Shown here: positions 49,734-60,079 of the stretch, one piece after another
Position numbering within the stretch: the first letter of the stretch is position 1
Layout: each line of letters starts with the position of its first letter
Assembly: GCF_011075055.1 (NCBI RefSeq)
Contig: NC_058154.1
Coordinates: forward strand, 10,114,475 to 10,178,474
Source of the DNA: Mangifera indica
Lineage: Eukaryota; Streptophyta; Magnoliopsida; Sapindales; Anacardiaceae
Reading direction: 5' to 3'
Length of the DNA stretch: 64,000 nucleotides
Made by a program: the position numbers and the translations under genes
Notes under the pieces: generated by a model
The model's input: only the letters and a program-made list of their open reading frames with translations
What the model was told of the DNA's origin: nothing
Database searches by the model: none

Positions 49734-50736
49734 GGCCAAGAGTCTATTTTCCACCCAAGGTTTGTTACAATGACAATTTTCCACCCTTCAAAAAGCTAGA
49801 TTTTTACTCGTCATCTATTTTTGTTAGTGAATTTCTTCTAGTAAAAAGATAAGAAGATCATTTTACATAAAATTTATTTATTTATTTATTTTTACAAAAT
49901 GATGTATGTTTAGTGTAGGGATGATAATTCAACCCTCCTAACCGGTTTTTGGTCTGCCCCTCCCCAAACAGGGAGAGAATTTCCTGATTGAGACAGAGAC
50001 AACTAAAATCTCTCTAATTAGAGACGAGAATATATATCTCTGACCCGTCTCTTCCCTTGCATATCTTTTAAACCCTTAGAAATTTTAAATTATTACAAAC
50101 ATACTCTAACACTTGATAAATATTCTATTAATTTTCTAGCGAGGATGGGTAGGGAAAGGAGAAAAAATAAGGAATTTTCCCCACAATGATGGGGAGAAGA
50201 AGAGAAATTTTTTCCATAGGAAGGGATGAGAATTCCTTGTTATCCTCATATCAAGGATAAGGACAAAGATTAGGGGATTTATCATCTACCTTGCATGTTA
50301 TCATCCTTGACTTGGGGTGAATTTAATTTTAAAAATATTAAAGGTATTAATAAAATTTGTCATGGAGGTTTGAAAATTTAAGAAAAGTTTGAAGTGTTTT
50401 TTAAATTTAAAATTTCAATATACTCATTGGTAGTTTAAAAAATAATAGTTCACTTCAAAAAAAATTTGAATAAAACGAAACATTTTAAGGTGTTGTTAGG
50501 GTTTTGGTTTAAATCTAAGTAACAAAATTTTAACTAGTAAATATATATTAGTAAGTTGATATTTATATTGAGTAATAATGATAATTTTATAATTTTAATA
50601 AAATGATAAAATAGTTATAAAAAATAAAATAAAATTCATTAATAAAGCGACTTATGAATGAAAATTTGGTTTTTGAATTATAAAGGATGAAAATTTGTAA
50701 TTTCATCAACCTTAGTGGGGAAATAGTCATTTGGCC
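49734..50736. mobile_element. Mutator-like MITE copy with nested dispersed repeat
   Basis: The left end GGCCAAGAGTCTATTTTCCACCC is at 49734 and the right end AAATAGTCATTTGGCC at 50736. The flanking 9-mers TTTACATTA (49725-49733) and TTTAAATTA (50737-50745) agree at 8 of 9 positions. A diverged copy of the GATGGGGAG dispersed repeat occupies about 49915-50310 inside it, which makes the element longer than its relatives. Confidence 0.7.
49915..50310. repeat. Dispersed GATGGGGAG-type repeat nested in a MITE
   Basis: Shares ordered words with 24690-24945 and 56510-56870: AGACGAGAATATATATCTCT, 'GGAATTTTCCCCACAATGAT' and 'ATCCTCATATCAAGGATAAG'. It lies wholly within the MITE at 49734-50736, so it inserted after that MITE or was carried by it. 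Confidence 0.55.
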
Positions 50737-50759
50737 TTTAAATTATGCTTTTTAATTTA

Positions 50760-51526
50760 CGTCAAAAGACTATTTTCCACTCAAGGTTCAGTGAAAAGAT
50801 AAATTATTTAATTTTCAAAAACTCAAATACTCATTCATATGTTAAAATTCACCAGTAGAGTTAAAGTTAAAATTGTCATTTAGATAAAAATATTTAAAAA
50901 ACTAAAAAAAAATCACCTTTTCTCTCTCCTCTTAATTTAAAAATCCAACAATTTTCCCCCACCCAAGGTTTAGTCCATTCCCTAGCTCTTATTTGTTAAA
51001 TTTTGAAAACTCAAATACCTATCGTCTGCTAGCTATTAAAGTTAACAAAATTCGTTAAATTTAAAGTAGATATGTTATTTAACTAATAATATTAAAAAAA
51101 TAAAATTTTATTTCATTTTTCCTTTTTAGTTAAAAATACTAATAATTTCTCTCATCCAAAAGTTTAAAAAGTTACATTTTTCTTCTTCCTAAGGTTTACT
51201 TTTTCTTTCTCCCGTTTTTTAGCCACCTTTTCCATGTTTGGTCGACAACCCATGCCCAATCTCTCTCTTGGCCCTAATCAAACAAATTGTCTATCAAAAA
51301 CAAAGAAGATGAATAGTTTTTCAGTTCTTTCGTTTTCGATGGTTGATTCACATATTTTGTATTTATCTTCATGTTTATCATTATTAGTTAAATGATATTT
51401 TTACTTTTAAATTTAATAAATTTTATTAACTCTAACGGTTGATAGGTGAGTATTTGAATTTTTAAAACTTAAGGTATAAAAGTTTGAAAATAATCTTTAC
51501 CTTGGATGGGAATAAGTCCGTTGGCC
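50760..51526. mobile_element. Mutator-like MITE copy
   Basis: The left end CGTCAAAAGACTATTTTCCACTC starts at 50760 and the right end GGGAATAAGTCCGTTGGCC finishes at 51526. The flanking 9-mers TTTAATTTA and TTCAATTAA agree at 7 of 9 positions, consistent with an older insertion. Interior words include 'TTTTCGATGGTTGATTC' and the usual pyrimidine block. It begins only 23 bases after the previous copy ends. Confidence 0.55.
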
Positions 51527-52250
51527 TTCAATTAATTATTGCTTGCTCAGTAATAATTAAGTGATAACACATTATTATTTTAGCATATGATGTCGAATTA
51601 TTAAGGTTCAACGAAAAGCCTCAAAACCCACTTATGCTTTGTGACATTACAGTTGGCTCTGTGCCCCAATTTGAATGCCAAAATATTCCTTAATCTCATT
51701 GTTTAAAACATAATTAAGCAGCTTTTATTATTAATTAATTTGTCTCCTTCTGCCTCAAATCAAAATCAAATTGTCTGGTCAAAATTCAAATCCCTCCCTT
51801 TTTACTTACCATGACCCATTTATTATTATTAATTTATTTATTTTTCCCTTTCTTCATCATTTCTTCTTTGTGTGAACCTTTTTGGCAGCTTGGCTACATT
51901 AATTTAAAGCTAAATGGACATCATGGTGAGCACGTACTGTGGACCCCTAATCACAGCCTTAAAAGTAAATTGATTGGATGGCGTGGCGAGTTTCTATTGG
52001 GGAATAGGTTACTTGTGGTGAGCTTGTGTACAGAGTATCACAGTTTGTTTAATGTTTTTTAAACTCTCTGCGATGTATGGGAAAATAGTAATGTTGGTAG
52101 TACATGGCACAGGTCTCTGCCAACGAGGCATTCGGTTCCTTCAATATTTCACTGGGAACTTGGGATGGCAACTCGGACCGGATAGCCGGGGAGGGATGTC
52201 AATCCCCGACTTCCTCCCCATCTCCGCCCGTCTCCGTTATGGAAATAAAT
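51527..52250. other. Intergenic segment between MITE copies
   Basis: Contains an 83-residue frame at 51811-52062 starting with a hydrophobic stretch and a short overlapping frame at 52052-52252. Neither resembles a protein I know. A short GC-rich piece at 52165-52245 (CCGGATAGCCGGGGAGGG) matches part of the GATGGGGAG-type dispersed repeat. Confidence 0.35.
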
Positions 52251-52521
52251 AATAATGATTCTTTATCCATTTTTGTTTCAAAGAAAAATCTCGTGATTAA
52301 ACTTTAAAAAGTTATAAAATATTTTTTCTCGTGATTAAACTTTAAAAAGTTATATTTTTCCTTTAAAGTTTATTTCTTTTCTCCTTCTCTTTTATGACAT
52401 CATCACTGACACTGGATCTATTAATTTTATTAGTGTATAAATAGATATTTGTATTTTTAATAATTAATAGATATTAATTTAGGAATACAAAAAACCATGG
52501 CTAGGAATAAGTCTTTCGGCC
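52250..52521. mobile_element. Right-end fragment of the MITE family
   Basis: Ends with AATAAGTCTTTCGGCC at 52521, the family right terminus. Inside, a 26-base unit starting CTCGTGATTAAAC occurs twice (about 52290 and 52328). The left arm is not recognisable. Confidence 0.45.
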
Positions 52522-52545
52522 TATAAAGAACCCATATTATATTAT

Positions 52546-52735
52546 GAGCAATGCTATGTGTACCTATTTTTGATATACAATTTATGTACACAATGATGTG
52601 TGATTATATAATTAGATAATTTTAAAACATGTGTCATCATATGATAAAAAAACATCTAATCACATGATAACACCTCATCTGTATGCACAAATTATGTATC
52701 AAAAATAGGTACACATAATTTTATTATTATATTAT
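52546..52735. mobile_element. Palindromic short MITE, about 190 bp
   Basis: The left arm GTGTACCTATTTTTGATA and the right arm TATCAAAAATAGGTACAC are exact reverse complements, and flanking words extend the match over about 70 bases per arm with scattered mismatches. The centre is CATATGATAAAA. The whole forms a hairpin. Related hairpins occur at 49335-49490, 60310-60440 and elsewhere. The class is uncertain. Confidence 0.65.
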
Positions 52736-52901
52736 TGGTCATATGTGACATACATGAGTTTCAAATTGTGGCAATGACCTTTTTCTTTGGAGACAAGCCT
52801 AACCCAACATAATTCGACAAGAAAATCTAGCACTTGGGCTATTGGAACCATCATAAGCCACATCATTTCAATTGATTTATGAAATTTTATAATTTTTATA
52901 A

Positions 52902-53443
52902 GGCCAAAGGACTTATTTCCACCCGAAGTTAACTCTTTTCCTAAGTTTTCACTTTTTTATCTTTCAAAAATCTATATATTCACCTATCAACTATTATGTT
53001 TGTTAGTTTTAAGGATAAAATTGTTATTTAACTAGTAATATTTTAAAAAAAAAAATTTTATCTTTTTTTTCCTTCTAATCTTTAAAAACTAGTAATTTTC
53101 TATTAAATCAAGTTTTAAAAAATAATATTTTTCTCCTAAAGTTTCCATTTTTTCTAATAGTGGCTAACTTCTCTAGTGATCTTCAGACGACATCTCTTCT
53201 TCTTTAACATGTCTGTTCTTTTGACGTTATTGACGAAGAGTCTTTTCGACATCGTCAATGAAAAAATCGTCAAAGAATAAAGATAGTTTGTCTTCATCTC
53301 TGACGAAGACTAACCATTTTTGTTTCTAAATAATAATAATTTGATTAATTTTAATAACTGATGAGTAAGTATACGAGTTTTTTAAAAAATAAAATGTGAG
53401 AACTTAACAAAAGATCTTTGGATGGAAAATATGTCCTTTGGCC
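52902..53443. mobile_element. Mutator-like MITE copy, 542 bp
   Basis: The left end GGCCAAAGGACTTATTTCCACCC is at 52902 and the right end AATATGTCCTTTGGCC at 53443. The flanking 9-mers TTTTTATAA and CTTTTATGA agree at 7 of 9 positions. The interior (53200-53320) has reiterated GACGAAGA / TCGTCAA words like the GACGAAG words of the 34405 copy. Confidence 0.65.
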
Positions 53444-53719
53444 CTTTTATGATGTGTATTAAATAATCTATATGTTGCAATTTAAATTTAAAGCTTAAGT
53501 AAGAAGAAATAATATATTTTAAATAAGTATTGAATAATTAAACCAATTAATCAAATTGTACCAAAAAAATTAGGATTATATTATAATTAAGATAAAATAC
53601 AGAATTTTATTTTTTATTATTTAATCGTGGTTTTACAAGATTAAAAAAATCCTATATAATTTCATATTTCCATTAGCTAATATTTATTTATTATTTTTAA
53701 ATTAACTTTTTTTTTGTTT

Positions 53720-54105
53720 TTGGGAAGCCAATGCCATCATTAGATAGAGTGTAAAGCACGCAACACAAAGGAGCGTGCGAAATTCATCATTCGATGAGAA
53801 AGCTACCTATCCCTTGCCCCGGGACTGCGGTCACGTGCACCTTTGGATCCTTCCGCGCGTGATTTCGCTTTCGAAAAAAGGCCATCGTTTTCACATTTAA
53901 TTTCGAGAAGACCACTCACCAAAAAACGGTGGCCTTGCATTGTATTATTATTGAACGTATAAACTATTGTCATAAAGAAAACGTCACGGCACGGCCTAAC
54001 CCAGCCCACACGGATGGTGATTGACTTTGATATTGCCAAGGAGGAGAGCCCCTCGTTTCATGACCTCGCCACGTTCCTCTTCGACCCTCAACGTGTTCGT
54101 CCTTT
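53720..54105. other. GC-richer unique island between MITE copies
   Basis: About 390 bases are visibly less AT-rich than everything around them and carry CACGTG at 53832-53837, CCTTGCCCCGGGACTGCGG, CGCGCGTGATTTCGC and CCACACGG words. No long frame fits a gene. It could be a relic of a promoter or gene 5' region, or an insertion from elsewhere. A minus-strand frame at 53803-54039 is not family-like. Confidence 0.35.
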
Positions 54106-54111
54106 TCATTT

Positions 54112-54602
54112 GGCCAAAGGATTTATTCCCACCAGGTTTATTCTTTTTTTCAAGTTTTTTTTTGTTTAAACAATGATGGATCATTTAAATAAAAATAATT
54201 TATATAAACAAATCATTCATCTAAACAACAATGAGTAAATATTAGGAGATGATCGAAAAAAAAAGATGACATTAGAGAGAGAAAGATTTTGTCAGAAGAG
54301 CATAAGAGAAGATGGTTGTTTACTGAAAGAAACTCATTGAAAAATTAAAACTCTAGAAGAGAAAAATATAACTTTTTAAAATTTTAGTATAAGAGAAAAT
54401 TGTTAGTTTTCAGGGTTTAGAGAAAAAAATAAGATAAAGTTTTATTTTGTTTAATATAACTAATTAAATAATAATTTTTCTCATAAAACTAATAAATTTA
54501 ATTAATTTTAATAGTTTATATATAAATATTTAAATTTAAATAAAATAATGAGTGAAAACTTAGGGAAATAGTAAACTTTAGGAGAAAATAACTCCTTTAG
54601 CC
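54112..54602. mobile_element. Mutator-like MITE copy, 491 bp
   Basis: The left end GGCCAAAGGATTTATTCCCACC is at 54112 and the right end AATAACTCCTTTAGCC at 54602. The flanking 9-mers TTTTCATTT (54103-54111) and CTTTCATTT (54603-54611) agree at 8 of 9 positions. Confidence 0.7.
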
Positions 54603-55998
54603 CTTTCATTTTCATGATATATTATGTTGAATTATTTCATTAAAATTGTAAATTATATGTTTTTAACTTTATCAATAAACCTAAATCAAAGGACGGTTAG
54701 GATTATGTTTCAATCATGGGAGGAATGATGATGAGCCAATCCATCCATTCACCTGAATATGAACCAATAAGTATGGCAAGGAAAAGCCTTTGAAGGGTAA
54801 CTTTATTAGTTAAAGTGTGGAATTTCTAGTTAGAATTCTCAGAGACTTTGAGTTTGAGATCTATTGACATTAATTGAAAATAAAACTTTTGAATTATCTG
54901 ATTTAGTGATTATGAGATCAGTTAGTGAATTCTGAATTTTTACTTGTTTAATATGAATGGTTTGATTCTAAAAAAATAATTCAATTTGAATGAGATTCAT
55001 ATGAGAAGAAAAAGATTAAAAGAGTTTCAATAAAAGAGTGAAAAGAGCGTTTAAAGAACTTGATACTAAAGGAGAAATTGATGAGTATAGACTAGTATAT
55101 GAATTGATTCAATGTATTATATTAATTGTTTTATTTTATCATATTAAATTGTATATGTGTATAAGTTATGGTCTTGGTGGGCATATATACAACAATTGAA
55201 ATGTCATGTTGGAATGAACAAATGTAAATTGTCTAATGAGTTGGAAAGACATGATAGAATGGACACATGGGTTGGAAAGATACGGTTCAATGGGTTTGTC
55301 TTTCAAGATGAAGTTTTTCGTCTTCTCAACTTAAATGATTGCTCTAAGAGAGAGATGATGAGAGAGAGGTCGTCAAAAGAAAGGAAACATTGAGAGAGAG
55401 AGACCACCGATGATAGTGTCAAAAATTGAAAAATAAACCTTATGAGATAAATGTTATTAAAAAAAAATTAGCCTATGAGAACAATTATTAGTTTTTAAAA
55501 TTAAAAAAAAAAAAGATAAAATTTTATAACTAACGAATTTGATTAATTTTAATAGTTCAAAAATAGATAAAAAGAGTTTTTAAAAATTAAAAAGATGAAA
55601 ACTTGGAAAAAGAATAACTTTTGGGTGGAATAAGTCATTTGGCAAAAAAAAGTTAAAATTAATGTATATTTTAAGAAGGGCGAATAAAATTATTGAAATG
55701 ATAATTGGAACCCATATCCTAGTAGAGAAGGCAAGCAACGCCAGAGAATGTAGGATGAAAATTCCCTTCATTTCTTTCTCCTATTGCTTTTCTTTGACTT
55801 TAGAGTGCTCTTATCAAAATCAAGAATATTGACCAGTAACCAAATAAAGTACCATGTCATGTGTGACTGAGCTCTACTACAAACCAATCCTCTTTCCCTC
55901 TTCAAGCCCAACTCCTCTTTGGCATTACTTGTAACTGGTTTGGTCCACATGTCATGTGAAGACTTAAAGAACCTTGGATTTTCTATTAGTACTAGAGA
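54603..55998. other. Intergenic, partly MITE-derived
   Basis: At about 55280-55644 is a right-end fragment of the MITE family (finishing AATAAGTCATTTGGCA). A GA-rich patch lies at 55340-55405. The frames at 55157-55393 and 55768-56019 match nothing known to me. Confidence 0.4.
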
Positions 55999-56488
55999 GG
56001 CCAAAAGACATATTCCCACCCAAAGATTGTTGCAAGCCTAAATTAGTACCTATCAAATATTAAAAATCTAAATGTTTAATTATAAACAGATAAAATTAAT
56101 AGAAAAAATTAGTTTTAAAGATAAAATTATTATTTAATTATTTTTGCCATAGACACGAAGACTCCAAAGAAGAAGGAAAGGGAAAGAAGGTTATTGGAAG
56201 GAGAAAGGGTAAGAGAAAATTCACTGAAAAATGAAAACCTAGCAAAGAAAAATAAGTTTTTTAAAGTTTAATCCTAAAAGAAAATTGTTAGTTTTTTAAA
56301 CCTAGCAAAAAAAATCGATAATGTTTTGTTATTTTTAATATATTACTGATTAAATTATTATTTTACTCATGAAACTAACATTTTCTATTAATTGTAACCA
56401 TCAACGGGTGGAAGTTTGACTTTGTAAAACTTAGCAGACACCAGTTTGGGTTCGTAATAAACCTTGGGTGGGAATAAGTCTTTTGGCC
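55999..56488. mobile_element. Mutator-like MITE copy, 490 bp
   Basis: The left end GGCCAAAAGACATATTCCCACCC is at 55999 and the right end GGTGGGAATAAGTCTTTTGGCC at 56488. The flanking 9-mers TACTAGAGA and TACTAAAGA agree at 8 of 9 positions. Length and ends match the copies at 52902 and 54112. Confidence 0.72.
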
Positions 56489-56509
56489 TACTAAAGATGA
56501 AAATTTAGT

Positions 56510-56870
56510 CCTAAAGATTGAATCTTCAACCCCATTTTTTTAACAAAGAGGGAATGACTAAAATTTTTACAATCGAAAATAAGTCAAAGACAGAAATAAA
56601 TATATCTTTGACTTGCCTTATTGCTAGTTCGTCCCCTACCATATATATTTTCTAAACTTTTATATATTAAATTACCCTTAAAAAATTTAAATTATTAAAT
56701 AAATATTTTAACATATGATAAATATTTTATTATTTTTCTAATAGAGATGAAAAGAGGAAGGGGAGGAAAAATTTATTCTTAAGAAGAGGATAAAATTTTT
56801 TCATCATTTCTATATTAGGAACGAGATAACAATGGAAAAAGGTTTGCCCTACAAAAATGGAAACTAAATT
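56510..56870. repeat. Dispersed GATGGGGAG-type repeat
   Basis: Shares ordered words with 49915-50310: 'ACAAAGAGGGAATGACTAAA', 'TATATCTTTGACTTGCC', 'GATGAAAAGAGGAAGGGGAG' and 'TATTAGGAACGAGATAACAA'. It starts about 22 bases after a MITE copy ends. Confidence 0.5.
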
Positions 56871-56879
56871 TATAGAAAC

Positions 56880-57740
56880 AAAATCCGAGATTAAAGTATT
56901 CGATCTAATGCGCCCCTTTACTAAGTCTATTTAAGACTCAATTTGTGAGAATACATGTAATTATAAAATGTGTTAATACGTTTCTTCCTTATAAAAAGGC
57001 ATCTTGGTCTTGTTAATTTTGTCATTTATCATAAATCTTAACAATAAAAATCCATAAACCTTTCTTTAAATCCCTAAACTAACTCATTCATCCCTTCCCA
57101 ATACAATTTTTCAACTCAAAACAAAGAAATTAAGCATCAATAACAACTTGGAAATATACCTTTTAACTGAAAAGGCAAAGAAACTAAATAGATTTATAAG
57201 GGAAAAAAAAAGTTTCATAGAGAGTAAGATACCCTTTTTATTTGGATTAGTGATTGTGAAATTAATTATTGAATTCGAAATTTAATCTATTCAGTGTAAT
57301 CAGGATCATGATAGTTGAATCATGTATCGAAAACTTAATTTTATATATTGAATATTGAATATCGTATCATATTATATGATATAATTTTTTAGAAATAAAT
57401 AATAAAATAAAAAATATAATTAATACATTATTATTTTGAAAAATATCACAAACATTTTTGAAAATTAAAAATTTTTTACATACATCTTTATTACATTATT
57501 ATTTTCTCTAAAAAATATATTAATCTGTATCGATAATATATATTATATTATATCATATTATATATTTATTATATTATATTAATTATAATATATTTTATAA
57601 TATATATTATTTTTAATTTACATTATATTATATTATAAAATACTTATTATATATAATAAGATATTAATAACCATTATCAAGAGAATTTAAAAAAGAAGGT
57701 TGGGTTTGAAAAGGGTAGTAAAAATAAAAACCCCAAAAAT
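56880..57740. other. Upstream region of the acidic-protein gene, AT-rich
   Basis: 57300-57670 belongs to the AT-rich dispersed repeat also seen at 35440-35600 and 36450-36640. No gene was recognised. The proximal promoter begins after 57690. Confidence 0.45.
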
Positions 57741-57763
57741 TGAGACGCCGACAAGTCTCCACG

Positions 57764-57770
57764 TATAAAA
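57764..57770 (+). promoter_or_regulatory. Probable TATA box of the acidic-protein gene
   Basis: TATAAAA within CCACGTATAAAATGG lies about 200 bases before the start codon at 57971, followed by a CT-rich leader (57835-57930) typical of a plant 5'UTR. The leader contains short upstream frames. Confidence 0.5.
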
Positions 57771-57970
57771 TGGATATGACTCCCATGAAACAAGAAGCAC
57801 ACTGTCCTCAGTCACTTACAATTTGCGTAAGACAAACTCCATTTCTGTCCTCTCCCTCTCTTTCTTCATCGATCCCTTCTCTGTACTTCGACAACGCAAA
57901 CTCTCCCTACTCTGTCTCTCTATTCATGGCCAAACCCTCTCTTTGATAAAATCAAAATATCCTAGAAATA

Positions 57971-60079
57971 ATGGACTCCCAGCACCGCAACAACATCTCT
58001 AGTACAACAACTGCAGCACCTACAGCTACAACAAGTGAGCTCCTCATTTGTTTTAATTCACACCTTTCCTCTTCTTCCTCCATGAAAATCACTTCTAAAT
58101 CAATCTTGAGTCCTGGTCGCGCTAGAGATTCTTCACAAATCTCCCTGTCTACATCTCTCAGTCGGAGATTGAGAAACAGTGCGAGTATCAAAGGCGGTCA
58201 AGCTTCACCCATGTTCCCCGCTTCCAATGGCAAGAAGCGTGGCTGTTCTTTTGAGAACGCTGAACCTTCGTCTCCGAAAGTCACTTGCATCGGTCAGGTG
58301 AGAGTCAAAACCAAGAAACAAGGCAAGAAAATAAGAGCTAGATCCAAGAGTTTGAGAGAAGTCAGTTTTAGAAAACCAGACCAAACGGCTTCCATTAATA
58401 TTGATGGAGGTCATTTTCAAGATCTTGGTTGTGATCATGGAGAAATGAGCCACTCCCACGCTTTTCACCAGCAAGAATGCTTGCCTCATAGGAACCAAAA
58501 ATGGGTTCATTTGCCTACGACGATATGCGAGGCGTTGAGGACATTTGGGGCTGAATTTAACTGCTTTTTACCGTGCAGATCTTCATGCTTGGCGAGAGAG
58601 AAGGTTGAGAGACAGAGAAGTGATAATGTAGTTGGGAGTACTAGCTCTTGTGGGGCGGTATTTGCTCGGTGGCTTGTGGCGGAGAAGATAGAGTTGGTGG
58701 TTGGAGAGGAAGAAGAAGATCATCATCATCATCATCATAGGCATCAGGAAGATGATGAAGAAGACGAAGAGCATGATACGCCGCGGAGAAGTCGAAGAAG
58801 GCATGTGTTTGAAGATATTGTGATAGAAGACGAGAAGTTTGAGGATAAAAATGAGATCTTGGAGACTGTACCGCCAAAGAATGCTTTGTTGTTGATGAGG
58901 TGTAGATCAGATCCTATTAAAGTGGCGGCTCTTGCTAATCGGTTTTGGGAGTGCCCACCTCAAGATGAAGCTGAAGATGAAGAAAATGAAGGCGTCAAAG
59001 AGAGTCGCCAAGATGATGATAAAAATTCTAGAATAAAAGTGGAGGAAGAAGCAACGTTGCAAAGAAAGGAAGTTATTGAAGAGGATCAAATGATACAAAA
59101 TCAAATCCCGGATGCAAAAATAGTGAAAGAAGCTGACTTGGTTTTGGATACAGAAGAAAAGGAACAACAGAGCCGAGAAATTTGTCAAGTTGAAGGAGAT
59201 TTACAGTGGCAAGAACAAGAAGAAGAGAAACAAGTATCCAACCAGCCAGTAATATCCGAAGAAGATGAGCAAAGTGTTGAAATTTCAGATCCAGAGAATG
59301 AAGAAAAAGAAAATGATTGTGTTCTTGAAGAATATGAAGCCGAACCAGCTCTAGAAGATGAAGTAAAAGAGGAAGTTTTTGATGCCATTGAAGAATCAAG
59401 ATCCCGTCTTTCTTGTTCCTCTGTGGCGTCACAGCACACACAACAAGAACAAGAAGTAGGTGAAGAGTTGGAAGAGAAAGAGCCATTAGAGAAGATCCTG
59501 CCAGAAGAAACAGTGGAACCCGAAGACCCGAAAATGACCCAAAGACCAGAAGCGGGTCAAGAGTCAAAGGAGAAAGAAGGTCAAAAGCCGCAACAGAATT
59601 TGTTGCCAGATTGTTTGCTGTTGATGATGTGTGAACCGAAGCTATCCATGGAGGTATCCAAGGAGACTTGGGTCTGCGGTACGGACTTCATCAGATGGGA
59701 AAGAAAACCGCCGATTCAGAAAGTCAACAAAACCGACGGCTGTGATGAGACCAAGAGAAGAATCAGCATCGACTCTAAACCTCCACAGCTGCATCACAAC
59801 AACCAACCGTTAATGCAGCCGCCCAGGTCTTCCTGCTCTTTCCCGGCGGCTCCTCCCTTGCCCCCGATCCACGGTGCGGCGTCAATAAATTCTCAGATAG
59901 AGAAGAAGCTGGGGGAAGCCAAGCAGCCTTACGAGCCGTTTGTTCTTACACGCTGCAAGTCGGAGCCGTTGAGGTCGTCGGCTAAGTTTGCTCCTGAGAA
60001 TTGCTTTTGGAAGAATAGAGAGCTCGAGCCGCATGCGCCAGGCGCAGTCGGAGTCGGTGCGGGTGGAATCGGGTTTTAA
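57971..60079 (+). CDS. Plant-specific acidic disordered protein with three C-S/E-P type motifs (uncharacterised)
   Basis: A single uninterrupted frame of 702 residues. The N terminus is Ser/Thr-rich. Residues about 115-138 are basic (KKQGKKIRARSKSLREVSFR), and about 173-235 form a compact-looking Cys-containing region. A His run at about 250-256 opens a long Glu/Asp-rich stretch to about 545. Three related motifs follow one another: NALLLMRCRSDPIKVAA near 302, CLLLMMCEPKLSMEVSKETW near 547 and FVLTRCKSEPLRSSAKFAPE near 656, each ending in an aromatic-rich tail (RFWE, FIRWE, CFWKNREL). I recall similar plant proteins annotated only as uncharacterised, neurofilament-like or SEG2-like, so the function is unknown. 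Most of the chain should be disordered. The start is supported by a TATA box and CT-rich leader. The frame looks intact. Confidence 0.85.
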   Translation: MDSQHRNNISSTTTAAPTATTSELLICFNSHLSSSSSMKITSKSILSPGRARDSSQISLSTSLSRRLRNSASIKGGQASPMFPASNGKKRGCSFENAEPSSPKVTCIGQVRVKTKKQGKKIRARSKSLREVSFRKPDQTASINIDGGHFQDLGCDHGEMSHSHAFHQQECLPHRNQKWVHLPTTICEALRTFGAEFNCFLPCRSSCLAREKVERQRSDNVVGSTSSCGAVFARWLVAEKIELVVGEEEEDHHHHHHRHQEDDEEDEEHDTPRRSRRRHVFEDIVIEDEKFEDKNEILETVPPKNALLLMRCRSDPIKVAALANRFWECPPQDEAEDEENEGVKESRQDDDKNSRIKVEEEATLQRKEVIEEDQMIQNQIPDAKIVKEADLVLDTEEKEQQSREICQVEGDLQWQEQEEEKQVSNQPVISEEDEQSVEISDPENEEKENDCVLEEYEAEPALEDEVKEEVFDAIEESRSRLSCSSVASQHTQQEQEVGEELEEKEPLEKILPEETVEPEDPKMTQRPEAGQESKEKEGQKPQQNLLPDCLLLMMCEPKLSMEVSKETWVCGTDFIRWERKPPIQKVNKTDGCDETKRRISIDSKPPQLHHNNQPLMQPPRSSCSFPAAPPLPPIHGAASINSQIEKKLGEAKQPYEPFVLTRCKSEPLRSSAKFAPENCFWKNRELEPHAPGAVGVGAGGIGF

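Noticed and set aside
51811..52062. 83-residue frame with a hydrophobic start as a secreted peptide
   Set aside because: No TATA box or family motif supports it, and it sits in a MITE-rich gene-free block.
49734..56488. Tandem amplification of one unit as explanation for the MITE block
   Set aside because: Spacers differ and each copy has its own near-matching 9-mer flanks, which fits independent insertions better.
59073..59567. 164-residue minus-strand Leu-rich frame
   Set aside because: It is antisense to the Glu-rich part of the 702-residue protein; GAA/GAG codons read backward give Leu, Phe and Ser.
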